A DNA stretch of 60,926 bases from Bacteroidales bacterium (lineage in GTDB: Bacteria; Bacteroidota; Bacteroidia; Bacteroidales; PUMT01). The stretch's first letter is position 1. Each line of letters starts with the position of its first letter. The stretch spans positions 1-60,926 of the forward strand of contig SLJO01000033.1 in assembly GCA_007135095.1 (NCBI GenBank). The letters are read 5' to 3'. Shown here one piece after another: positions 17,385 to 26,404 of the stretch. Made by a program: the position numbers and the translations under genes. A model generated the notes under the pieces. That model worked only from the letters and a program-made list of their open reading frames with translations. It was not told where the DNA came from and ran no database searches.

Positions 17385-18860
17385 TTAATTATTGATCTGG
17401 TTGTTAATATCAACCTCACTCTGAGGAACCGGGAAATACCTGTGCTCTGTATAAACAAAATTCGTTTGCGATAGTTTATTTTCAGCATAGTTTTCACCAT
17501 AGCGCATCAGGTCATAAAAACGATGGAATTCAAAACCCAGTTCCACCCTTCTTTCATTGCGGATAATCTCACGCAGCTGATCCTGACTGGTTGTGGTAAT
17601 ATCGGGCAGGAGTCCGTCGGGCACGTTACCAAATCCTTCAAGCGAATCATCGTGCAAATAACTCTCCCGCGCACGCTCTCTTACCATGTTGAGAGGCACA
17701 AGGGCAAGGGCGCTCTGACCCGATTCGTTGAGCGCCTCGGCTTTCATAAGCAAAATTTCAGCATATCTCATGAAAACATAATTAAGATTGCCATTGCCCT
17801 TGATGCCTGCGGGTATTTCAGACAGAGGCTGCAAATGTTTCTTCTGTAAAAATCCGGTTGGTGACCAGGCAGGATTGAATTCCTCACCATTGAGCCAGAT
17901 TGTTCCTGAACGTCCCAGGGTATAATCGAGCCTTGGATCAAATATACCTTCGGGGGTCTGCTCAAAAGCAGCAAAAAAATCCTCTGTGGGTACATTGAAA
18001 AAATAGCCGTTTTCATGCTGTGGTGCGAACCACTGATTCATCGCATTCCCCTGAAACGGATCCTGCCCTGAAAGGTGCTGTATTTCGAATACTGACTCGG
18101 CATTATTTTGCGTAGCGTCAGTAAAATTATGGCTGTAGACTGGCATAAGAGAATACATGCCTGATTGTTCAATGTCATGAATAGCATCAAGACACTGTTG
18201 GTAATTTTCCTGAAAAAGAGAAACCTTGGCCAGAAGGCCCAGGGCAGCACCCCGAGTGACCCTGCCGTGAACAGCGCTTTCAGGCAGTATTGCCGCAGCC
18301 TGCACCAGGTCATTTTCAATCTGCTGGTAAATTGCCGGAACCGAAGAAACCGGAATATGCAGTTCATCGACTGACATGGCCGGCGTTGTTTTCAGGGGCA
18401 CTTCCCCGTAAATATTTACAAGATGGAAATAATAGTATGCCCTTAAAAACCTGGCTTCGGCAGTAACCGACTCCCTGACGGCATCGCTGACATCAGGCCC
18501 TAAACGATTGATGACATCGTTGGTTCTGGATATTCCCTCAAAATACCTCTGCCACATGTTTTCAAGATAACCGTTGTCGCGTGTATAGGAAAACTGGCCG
18601 ATAAACTCAATTTCGCTCTGGTCTCCGGGAATGCCCCCTTTAATGGCATCATCTGAAGCCACATCACCAAATACCCACAAGGGGTTCTGGATCGAGGTAA
18701 AACTCATTGGCTGGTAAGCAGCGGTCAAAGCCAGGCCGGCATGATCATCGGTTTGGAAAAAGGTGCTGCTGGTATATATTCCCTGCATTTCCTCATCGAG
18801 GAAATCGCTGCAGCCCGCCACCAGAATAATACCTGCTAATGTTAATCTGATTAATCTCAT
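17385..18860 (-). CDS. susD: SusD/RagB family surface glycan-binding lipoprotein
   Basis: A 491-residue SusD homologue with lipobox AGC (Cys17) and the family start FLDEEMQGIYTSSTFFQ. TPR-like helices hold RFLRAYYYFHLVNIYGEVPL, and the C-terminal part has MRYAEILLMKAEALNESG and NERRVELGFEFHRFYDLMRYG. It caps the SusC channel and binds the polysaccharide at the cell surface. It starts 34 bases after susC. Size and motifs are typical. Confidence 0.95.
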   Translation of the reverse strand: MRLIRLTLAGIILVAGCSDFLDEEMQGIYTSSTFFQTDDHAGLALTAAYQPMSFTSIQNPLWVFGDVASDDAIKGGIPGDQSEIEFIGQFSYTRDNGYLENMWQRYFEGISRTNDVINRLGPDVSDAVRESVTAEARFLRAYYYFHLVNIYGEVPLKTTPAMSVDELHIPVSSVPAIYQQIENDLVQAAAILPESAVHGRVTRGAALGLLAKVSLFQENYQQCLDAIHDIEQSGMYSLMPVYSHNFTDATQNNAESVFEIQHLSGQDPFQGNAMNQWFAPQHENGYFFNVPTEDFFAAFEQTPEGIFDPRLDYTLGRSGTIWLNGEEFNPAWSPTGFLQKKHLQPLSEIPAGIKGNGNLNYVFMRYAEILLMKAEALNESGQSALALVPLNMVRERARESYLHDDSLEGFGNVPDGLLPDITTTSQDQLREIIRNERRVELGFEFHRFYDLMRYGENYAENKLSQTNFVYTEHRYFPVPQSEVDINNQINN

Positions 18861-18894
18861 ACTGGTATATTTAAATGTTTCTGTTCAAAAACTC

Positions 18895-21800
18895 TTAAAA
18901 ATTAAGCTGTATGCCCACGTTAAAGGACCTGGCAAGGGGGTAGGTGCCCCAGTCGATTCCTGCTGCGGCATCGCCCTCTTCCTTTGAATTGTCGCTGGTT
19001 GTCATCTCAGGATCCAGTCCCGGATAATTGGTAAAGGTCAACAGGTTATGGGCAATGAAATATATTCTTGCATTCCGGATCCTCAGACGTGACGAAAGGT
19101 TTTCAGGGAGGGTGTATCCGAACTGCAGGTTTTTTAGCCGCAGGTAGGACCCATCCTCTAAAAAACGGGTTGACGGTCTTGTGTTGTTGGCCTTGGCACT
19201 CCAGGAGGCCCTTGGTTGTGTGTCAGAAGTACCTTCTCCCCTCCAGCGCTCATCGTAATACCGCATAGTAACATTGAATGGGCGGTAAAACCCCTCAATA
19301 TCTGTTGCCACCTGGTAATATATACTATGGCCGAAATCACCCTGCCAGAACAATGAAAGATCAAAATTCCTGTAATCGGCACCCATATGGAAGCCTGTGG
19401 AGAATGTCGGTATGGCGCTGCCTACATGGACCCGGTCAAGCTCATTTATAAATCCGTCACGATTCTGATCAACGTAACGAACATCACCGGGACGGATATT
19501 CCTGCCCTGGTATGCACTGGTTACAATACCCTGGTTGTTTTGAAAGATTCCATCCATCTCGTAGAGATAAAATGAACCCACAGGGTATCCTTCCTCTGTT
19601 CTGGTTGCAAAAACACCCTGATCGATGCGCCCGCCAAGAATGCTGCCAACAAGATCCAGCACTTCATTGCGCAGGTAGCTGAAATTGCCTGCAAAGTCAA
19701 CTCCTACCTGTCCCAGCCTGTCCCGGTAACCAAGTTCCACCTCCACCCCCTGGTTCAGGATCTCTCCATTGTTTACCCATGCAGGGCTTGCATATCCGGC
19801 TGAGGGAGGAATTGGTTCCAGTACCAGCATGTTGGCCGTTACCTTCCTGTAATAATCCACTGCCAGTGACAGGCGGTTACCCAGGGTGACAAAATCCAGT
19901 CCGATATCCCATTGGGTACTGGTTTCCCACTGCAGGTCCCTGTTTCCAAGAACTGATATTGCGTATCCCTCTCTCATCACCCCGCCAAACGGGTAATTCC
20001 TGTTGGTGCCAATCTGGTCGGAATAGGCGTAGTTCCCGACTTCCTGGTTTCCGATGGCCCCGTAACCTGCCCTTATTTTCAGGATATTTACGAAATCAAC
20101 ATCAGCCATAAAATTTTCCATGTCAAGGCGCCAGCCACCAGATACACTGAAAAAGGTACCCCAGCGGTTTTCGGGACTAAAACGGGAAGAACCATCCCTT
20201 CGGACGGTAAATGAGAGCAAATATTTTCTGTCGAATGAATAATTGACCCTTCCGAACAATGATAACAGGGAATTGGCCCACCTGCTTTCCGAAACCACCA
20301 GGCTGCCAAGTCCGTTTCCCAGGAGCACCAGCCGGTCATCCTGATCCGGGAAATTCCCCTGGGTAGTATTATCAGAATACCCCTCATTCCTGATGGCTTC
20401 CGTTCCGGCCATTGCCGACAGGTCGTGTCTTCCGGCAAATTGACTGTTGTATGAAAATACGTTGCTTGCCGTGAAGGACTGGAAATAGCCGTTTGATATC
20501 TGTAAAGAGTTGGGATTATTGATCCTTTGGTTGGTTCCCCATGTTTCATTGAACCTCCGGTGATTTATATCGGTTCTGTCCATACCGAGTGTAGTGGAAA
20601 AATGCAACTGGGGGAAAAGTTGAATATGGGAGTTGATATCACCGAACAACCGGTTTTGACGGATATTATTGTTCATTTTATTAGCCAGTCCGACCGGGTT
20701 ATAACCATCACCAAAAAAACGCTGTTCGGCAGGAAGATCTACAAAATTACCATCCTGATCATAAACGGGAATAGCAGGAGTCCGGAACAGTGCATACCGC
20801 ACCACGCTCCCGCCGTTACCCCCAAACCCGTCACCACTGCTCCCGATTATATCATTATCACTTCTGGCTATATTAATGTTTGTTCCCAGTCTTATAAAAT
20901 CATTAACCTGGCTCGTCAGATTCACCCTGCCGGAATATCTTTCGTAGTCAGAACCGGTGATTATCCCTTCCTGCTGAAATAAGTTTCCGGAAATCAGGAA
21001 GGTGAGCTCTTCGGTGCCGCCGCTGACTGACAGCATCTGGTTTTGGATCATACCTCTCCTGAAAATGGCCTCCAGATGGTTGACATCAGGCAGGGAGGCT
21101 GCAAGTTCATCACTGATCAGGCGGCGGAGCAGTATTGGATTATCTATAAACGCATTGTCGTTACTGGCCGCTTCATTATACATTTCCACGTACTGGTCGC
21201 GGTTGGTCATTTGAGTAAGCGGTCCGTGCTGCTGAAAACCAAACTGGGAGCTAAATTCTATCCTGGGCCTGCCCTCTATTCCCTTGCGTGTTGTAATAAG
21301 TATTACGCCATTATTTGCCCTTGCACCATAAATTGCAGCCGAGGCAGCATCCTTCAGGATGCTTATGGATTCTATATCGTTTGGCGACAATACATTCAAT
21401 GCATCCACCGTTGGCACACCATCAACAATATAGAGCGGATCGTTGCTGCTGTTGATGGAGCCTACACCTCTTATCCTTACACTCACTCCCTCTCCGGGCA
21501 TACCGGTATTGTGGGTCACATTCACCCCTGCGGCACGCCCCTGCAAAGCCTGATCAACTCCCGGCACGGGTACTGACCTGATCCTTTCCGATTCAACATT
21601 TGACACAGAACCGGTCAGATCCACTCTCCTCTGCACACCATACCCCACAAACACAACCTCATCAAGAGCCTGCACTTCTTCGGCCATTACCACGTCAATC
21701 TGCGATTCCGTTCCCACCACCCGTGTTTGTCTCTCGTAACCGATAAAGGTGAAAACCAGTACCGGATCTTCCTCATCCGGCGGGAGATCTATTTGATAAT

Positions 21801-21990
21801 ACCCGTCCAGATCAGTTGATGTGCCGATTGCAGTGCCCTCAATTACAATGGTAACGCCCGGCATTCCTGCGCCCTGCTCATCAGTAACCCGCCCGCTCAC
21901 GCCTGATGGCTGGGCCTGGCTGATTACCGGTTGTTGCGCTAAAAGAATCATTGCCAATAAGCTGATGCTGTGAACTATTAACTTTTTCAT
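18895..21990 (-). CDS. susC: SusC/RagA family TonB-dependent outer-membrane transporter
   Basis: A 1031-residue TonB-dependent transporter that imports oligosaccharides with SusD. In order: signal peptide (to about residue 26), carboxypeptidase-regulatory-like domain (SGRVTDEQGAGMPGVTIVIEG), TonB-box region (ALDEVVFVGYG), plug domain (LQGRAAGVNVTHNTGMPGEG, LYIVDGVPT, SISILKDAASAAIYGARANNGVI), and a 22-stranded barrel ending in FNVGIQLNF with a terminal Phe. Complete and undamaged. Located between the lipoprotein paralogue gene and susD on the same strand. Confidence 0.96.
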   Translation of the reverse strand: MKKLIVHSISLLAMILLAQQPVISQAQPSGVSGRVTDEQGAGMPGVTIVIEGTAIGTSTDLDGYYQIDLPPDEEDPVLVFTFIGYERQTRVVGTESQIDVVMAEEVQALDEVVFVGYGVQRRVDLTGSVSNVESERIRSVPVPGVDQALQGRAAGVNVTHNTGMPGEGVSVRIRGVGSINSSNDPLYIVDGVPTVDALNVLSPNDIESISILKDAASAAIYGARANNGVILITTRKGIEGRPRIEFSSQFGFQQHGPLTQMTNRDQYVEMYNEAASNDNAFIDNPILLRRLISDELAASLPDVNHLEAIFRRGMIQNQMLSVSGGTEELTFLISGNLFQQEGIITGSDYERYSGRVNLTSQVNDFIRLGTNINIARSDNDIIGSSGDGFGGNGGSVVRYALFRTPAIPVYDQDGNFVDLPAEQRFFGDGYNPVGLANKMNNNIRQNRLFGDINSHIQLFPQLHFSTTLGMDRTDINHRRFNETWGTNQRINNPNSLQISNGYFQSFTASNVFSYNSQFAGRHDLSAMAGTEAIRNEGYSDNTTQGNFPDQDDRLVLLGNGLGSLVVSESRWANSLLSLFGRVNYSFDRKYLLSFTVRRDGSSRFSPENRWGTFFSVSGGWRLDMENFMADVDFVNILKIRAGYGAIGNQEVGNYAYSDQIGTNRNYPFGGVMREGYAISVLGNRDLQWETSTQWDIGLDFVTLGNRLSLAVDYYRKVTANMLVLEPIPPSAGYASPAWVNNGEILNQGVEVELGYRDRLGQVGVDFAGNFSYLRNEVLDLVGSILGGRIDQGVFATRTEEGYPVGSFYLYEMDGIFQNNQGIVTSAYQGRNIRPGDVRYVDQNRDGFINELDRVHVGSAIPTFSTGFHMGADYRNFDLSLFWQGDFGHSIYYQVATDIEGFYRPFNVTMRYYDERWRGEGTSDTQPRASWSAKANNTRPSTRFLEDGSYLRLKNLQFGYTLPENLSSRLRIRNARIYFIAHNLLTFTNYPGLDPEMTTSDNSKEEGDAAAGIDWGTYPLARSFNVGIQLNF

Positions 21991-22063
21991 AGGTCCTTAG
22001 TTTATTTTCCAAAAGAACATTTCACTGCCTGGATCCGGCTGGTACGGTTAATTTTATCCGTAT

Positions 22064-23818
22064 TTAATACTGCCGGTAGGCGACTACAATATCGCCTGCC
22101 AGTATATTCCCGTCACGTTTAACAAGATCATTTTCCTGTGGGATTTCCACTATAAGTCTTGCATTCAATGCCTGGATGGTTATGGTTATTGTATTGGTTA
22201 TGCTTTCTGCGACAACCTCTTGGTTTATAATGTCATAAAGATAAACAGGGTCGCCGTCATAGAAATATTCAATATCCCTGGGCTGATCGAAAGGATTATA
22301 TAACAGATAGGTAGGGTAGGCATCATCCCTGAAAAAATCGGTAGCAAGGCAGTCAAGTCTTAGAATTCCCTCTACACTGGTTTTTTGAATAATGGCGCCA
22401 AAGATACCTGCGTGTGATGAGCCGTAGATGCCGAACTGGGAAACATCGGGATTTCCATCCACCCACAATGGACCGTCTCCAAGAGCAACCGGCGAAACAT
22501 CCTTAAGGGAAGGAATTCCGAAAAGATCTGTCTTTTTCAAACCTTCGTAGGCAATCACATTACGGGTAAGGTACTTCTTCCCGGGAAGTGTCTGGTTGCC
22601 GTCAGGTATTTCATTCGGATAAAACAACCGTGCTGCATTGGCAGCATTGAGCATCCATTTTCCAATGGTTTCGGCATACTCAGGAGCGTACCTGACCATG
22701 GGCACAAGGGGCCAGGCCATATCGAAAGTATTCATAAGAAAGGCATACCCGCCGTCATGTGCCCAGCTGCCCTGCAGGCCATGTACATCGAAATCCCCCC
22801 ATCTCTCATTTATTATGCCCCAGCCATAGCGGCCATCCCGGGCATGAGTACCCTCAAATGTCCAGTCCAGAACAGGATGGAAATCATAATCCGAACCATG
22901 CACGGCATTAAGCCGGGCGGCAGTATATGCTCCAAAAGGCATAAGTACCTCGTAAAAACGGCTCTCTTCCTGTGACAGAAGGGCCTCTGTTGCTGATTTT
23001 GCTCCCTGCAGGAACCTTGCATCTCCGAATTTCTGATGGGCAGCAAGCAGAAGCCATGCATGGCCTGCTGCTGCATCCTCCTGGTAGGGAATATGACTTC
23101 TCTGGCCTTCCATGGCCGAATAGTCGAAAAATGAATAATGATAGTCCCCGTTCAGGACTGAGTCGGCTCTGTAAAACTGCTCGGCAACAAGGAACATCAG
23201 GCTGTCGGTGCGTTCAACCATTGGAAAAAGGTCGGCCACGGCATAAAAAAGCAGGTTAGGAAACACATCATACCACCAGTCGCGTCCGTAACCTCCCCCG
23301 AGCAGCCCGACACGCTGTGAAGTATTATTCATGAAAATATTCCATCCGTTCTCAATATTGAAATAGTTCTGTATCATCTTAACATAGTTATAGCCATCCT
23401 GGGAGGTTTTGTCAATGCCCACCAGTCCGGCGCTCATTATTGCCCCCAGGCTGTTGATTGCTTCATGAAACTCACCGCCGTGAGCTTCCGGGCCTTGCCG
23501 CACATCGCCAATCGCAGTATACAATCCAAATGTTTGCTGCGGGAAGTTCCTTTGACTGTTGTCCAGCCAGATGAATGGCAGGTATTCATTTGATGCATTA
23601 TGATCAAAAACATAATTGTCGAAATTTTTTGCCATCTCCTTCCAGTCCAGCATCTTGTAGGGTTGAGGAAATGCAGGCATTGTCTCCACCCTGGCAATCC
23701 GTACCTGCTCCACAGGCTGGTTCTGACTGCATGCTATAAAGACCGGCAACAGCAGAAGGAGGAATAATCCTGACAGATTCCGCGGTGTTATGACATATAT
23801 GTTTTTTATGGTCAGCAT
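22064..23818 (-). CDS. PUL lipoprotein, putative (alpha/alpha)-barrel glycan-active protein
   Basis: A 584-residue lipoprotein (Cys30). It contains the repeated helix pattern of alpha/alpha-toroid enzymes (AAGHAWLLLAAHQKFGDARF, MPFGAYTAARLNA) and ends in a small beta domain. I recognise no CAZy family. It is clearly related along its length to residues 30-560 of the T9SS protein at 26.4 kb: shared MPxFPQPxxM-DWKE, GIDKxxQxGxN, DWWYxxxPN, GAYTAARxNA, YGSSHxG and VEGILRLDxLxTDxxRDxAYPTYLxYNP. The DWWY and TDxxRDxAYPTY segments may be catalytic. Likely acts on the same polysaccharide as its paralogue. Confidence 0.75.
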   Translation of the reverse strand: MLTIKNIYVITPRNLSGLFLLLLLPVFIACSQNQPVEQVRIARVETMPAFPQPYKMLDWKEMAKNFDNYVFDHNASNEYLPFIWLDNSQRNFPQQTFGLYTAIGDVRQGPEAHGGEFHEAINSLGAIMSAGLVGIDKTSQDGYNYVKMIQNYFNIENGWNIFMNNTSQRVGLLGGGYGRDWWYDVFPNLLFYAVADLFPMVERTDSLMFLVAEQFYRADSVLNGDYHYSFFDYSAMEGQRSHIPYQEDAAAGHAWLLLAAHQKFGDARFLQGAKSATEALLSQEESRFYEVLMPFGAYTAARLNAVHGSDYDFHPVLDWTFEGTHARDGRYGWGIINERWGDFDVHGLQGSWAHDGGYAFLMNTFDMAWPLVPMVRYAPEYAETIGKWMLNAANAARLFYPNEIPDGNQTLPGKKYLTRNVIAYEGLKKTDLFGIPSLKDVSPVALGDGPLWVDGNPDVSQFGIYGSSHAGIFGAIIQKTSVEGILRLDCLATDFFRDDAYPTYLLYNPFDQPRDIEYFYDGDPVYLYDIINQEVVAESITNTITITIQALNARLIVEIPQENDLVKRDGNILAGDIVVAYRQY

Positions 23819-23830
23819 AGTCTTAATTTA

Positions 23831-25126
23831 TCATGCATAAAGTTTTGGGGCTGAAAGCTCCGGGTGTTCGGCCTTAACCTCATCGATGGTTTTGTTAACG
23901 TGCTTTATAACATTTTTAGCTACCGGTATGGAAATCATCTGAATAAGGGCAACTATCACAAGTGAATATCTCAGGGCGACAGTTTCAGAAACATAGAAAG
24001 CCAGTCCGATGAAAAGTACAAGCCCGAAGAACCGGCCAAGATAAAGCCCGAACTCATGATTGAAGATGTAGGCATATTCGCTGCGGTTTTCCTTCACCGA
24101 AAGGACATCTATAACCCTCATCTGAATGGGGAAGTAGGCAATATCATGAAGGGGCATGAACAGGACCTTGCAGAGAACGAAAATAATAACGCCAAGGGCG
24201 GAAAATAAAATCTGGTTGGCCAGCGCACCCAAAAGGAAGATAGTCATGCCGGAGGCAAAAATGGCCAGTCTGTGCGTGGGTTTAGTCGTCCTGCCGAGTA
24301 TATAGAGCATAACAGCAGTCAGTACACCACTTATGCTCTGAACAGCACCCAGGGTGCCCTCGTCGCCAACCAGTCGCATTATCAGAATGGCAGGTGCAGT
24401 AACCAGGTAACCCTGTACCATGCCCTTTAAGGAAGCAAGGACTAGCATTTTCCTCCAAAGCAGATCGAAACGGAAATGCAAAAACTGCTTCTGCCTGGGA
24501 TTCCTGAATTTATCCTGATGAATTACAATGCTCGAGAGAATTGTGAGCAGCAATACCACCCCGGCAACAACCCGGTAGGCACCGGCAATATTGCCGTCAA
24601 ACCAGCCAAGACTGGTGCTCCTGACCAGAAACCATCCAACCACGGCAGGCACGAAAATAAAGGTGATGGTATAGAAAAATGTCTCCACTCCGTAATAGTA
24701 GTTTCTGTTCTGATCGTTAGTGGTGTCAAGTGTGAGAAAATCGCGGTTGGCCCAGAAAAAACCAAATGAAGCGCCCATAATCAGTCCCGCGATGGCAACC
24801 CCGCGCATACTTATCACGCTCAGTGTCATCATGAACATCATGGAGATGCCACTTAAAAGCATCCCGAAGCTGTACAGATGTGATATGTTTATTTTTTTCA
24901 GCAGGTAGCCGTTAATAAAAAATGTGACAGGTATACCGGTATAAACGCAAAGCTGGTAAACTGCGACCATGGCCGGATTGTCGGAGGTGCGCATGATATA
25001 GGCTCCTACAAAGATGTCTATCACAGGAAGGACAAATGCATATATCATATTGGTGATAAGCACAAGCCGCATATCCCTGGGCATTGACATAAAGAAGCGG
25101 TATTCGGTCAGAATTTTATTCTTCAT
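23831..25126 (-). CDS. MFS transporter of the PUL
   Basis: A 431-residue major facilitator protein with about 12 predicted hydrophobic helices, starting MKNKILTEYRFFMSMPRDMR. Helical segments such as GVAIAGLIMGASFGFFWANRD and VIIFVLCKVLFMPLHD are typical. No partner domain is fused. It sits between the GH130 gene and the lipoprotein paralogue on the same strand, so it probably imports the mono- or disaccharide released in the periplasm. The substrate cannot be read from the sequence. Confidence 0.85.
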   Translation of the reverse strand: MKNKILTEYRFFMSMPRDMRLVLITNMIYAFVLPVIDIFVGAYIMRTSDNPAMVAVYQLCVYTGIPVTFFINGYLLKKINISHLYSFGMLLSGISMMFMMTLSVISMRGVAIAGLIMGASFGFFWANRDFLTLDTTNDQNRNYYYGVETFFYTITFIFVPAVVGWFLVRSTSLGWFDGNIAGAYRVVAGVVLLLTILSSIVIHQDKFRNPRQKQFLHFRFDLLWRKMLVLASLKGMVQGYLVTAPAILIMRLVGDEGTLGAVQSISGVLTAVMLYILGRTTKPTHRLAIFASGMTIFLLGALANQILFSALGVIIFVLCKVLFMPLHDIAYFPIQMRVIDVLSVKENRSEYAYIFNHEFGLYLGRFFGLVLFIGLAFYVSETVALRYSLVIVALIQMISIPVAKNVIKHVNKTIDEVKAEHPELSAPKLYA

Positions 25127-25197
25127 GAATATAATGACTGATTAAATAATCCTGTACCTGCCTTTGCACCGGCTGTGGCGGGAAAGCCGGGTACGGG

Positions 25198-26244
25198 TCA
25201 GTTTAACAGCGATTTAAGGATTTCATTCACAGACATCTCTGCACCGCAAATAACCTCGTCGCTGGCACCATAGTAGATTGTAATTATATCGCCATCAACA
25301 ATATGGCCATTGGTGAAGATGACGTTGCCAAAAAAACCCTTCTTCTCGTATTCCATTGCCGGTTCCATTATGGGGTCATGGCTGCGGGCAATCACCTTTG
25401 ACGGATCATTGCCGTCCAGCAGGATAGCCCCCAGGCAATAGCGGTTGTTACTGTCGGCGCCATGGTAGATCTCCAGCCACCCTTCGGGTGTGGCAATTGG
25501 TGCCGCCCCGGCCCCGACCCTTGCACTGTCCCACATATTTGGGCGGGTTACTGCAACACACCTGTGATTTCCCCAATGCAGTAAATCAGGTGATTCTGCT
25601 ATCCATATGTAGTTTCCTCCCAATTCCGGACTGCTGGGCCGGTGGAGTGCATGGTATTTACCATTGATCTTGCTGTTGAAGATCGCGCAATCCTTGTTAT
25701 GCGGGGGAAAAATCATGCCTTTGCGTGTAAATTCCTTCCAGTCGGTTGTAACCATGTATCCCACACCAACTGCAATTTCAGATACCATTGTGTAGGTAAG
25801 ATGGTATATCCCGGAAATCAGCGTTACCCTGCAGTCTTCTATTCCAAAAGTTTCAAGGGCCCCTTCCCCGGTAACGGGCGGGTACGACAACGCCTCCCTG
25901 AAAACCCTGCCATCGCTGCTTCGCACCAGACGCAGGTGGGAAAGGGTGGTAAGATAGTTCCTGCCATCGTATGAAATTACCCGTGGATCCGAAGCATCAA
26001 GCCTGGGATCATCCTCACGGAAGGCAAGGATTTCAATTTCCCCTTCTGCATTGAAAACCGGCACCTTAATACTTCCCTTCTCCTGCCTGGTTCGCTCAGC
26101 AACCCTGCACAACATCCATATGTCGCCGTCAAACCGGAAGACTCCCGGATTAAGCAGACATTCAATGTACATCCCGTCAATACTGGGCTTAATGTCTGAG
26201 GGTTTTAAAATCGGGTTCTCTTTAAATCTCCTGGCAATATCCAT
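25198..26244 (-). CDS. GH130 family beta-mannoside phosphorylase/hydrolase
   Basis: A five-bladed beta-propeller enzyme of family GH130. Motifs: NPGVFRFDGDIWMLCRVAER, ASDPRVISYDGRNYL, ETFGIEDCRVTLISG (likely general acid Asp137), and LEIYHGADSNNRYCLGA. GH130 enzymes cleave beta-mannosides, most by phosphorolysis to mannose-1-phosphate; a subgroup are beta-1,2-mannosidases. Which applies here depends on the phosphate-binding residues, which I could not assign. The start MDIARRFKENP at 26244 is chosen over 26283 because family members begin this way and there is no signal peptide, so the enzyme is cytoplasmic. Confidence 0.88.
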   Translation of the reverse strand: MDIARRFKENPILKPSDIKPSIDGMYIECLLNPGVFRFDGDIWMLCRVAERTRQEKGSIKVPVFNAEGEIEILAFREDDPRLDASDPRVISYDGRNYLTTLSHLRLVRSSDGRVFREALSYPPVTGEGALETFGIEDCRVTLISGIYHLTYTMVSEIAVGVGYMVTTDWKEFTRKGMIFPPHNKDCAIFNSKINGKYHALHRPSSPELGGNYIWIAESPDLLHWGNHRCVAVTRPNMWDSARVGAGAAPIATPEGWLEIYHGADSNNRYCLGAILLDGNDPSKVIARSHDPIMEPAMEYEKKGFFGNVIFTNGHIVDGDIITIYYGASDEVICGAEMSVNEILKSLLN

Positions 26245-26404
26245 GGTGAATTTTTTATAAGACAAATTTAGCCTCAAGTTCACTCAAAGTTGTGTACCAG
26301 GTTTTCAAAATTGTATATAATGTTATCAAAAGGATTTTTATAATGATAACATGGTCTCTGTGACCGTAATAAGGGGGGAGGGGACTGTGAAAACCTGATT
26401 GCCT

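Noticed and set aside
21043-21576. 177-codon frame antisense to susC
   Set aside because: It lies wholly inside the susC plug and barrel coding region; no motif in the antisense product.
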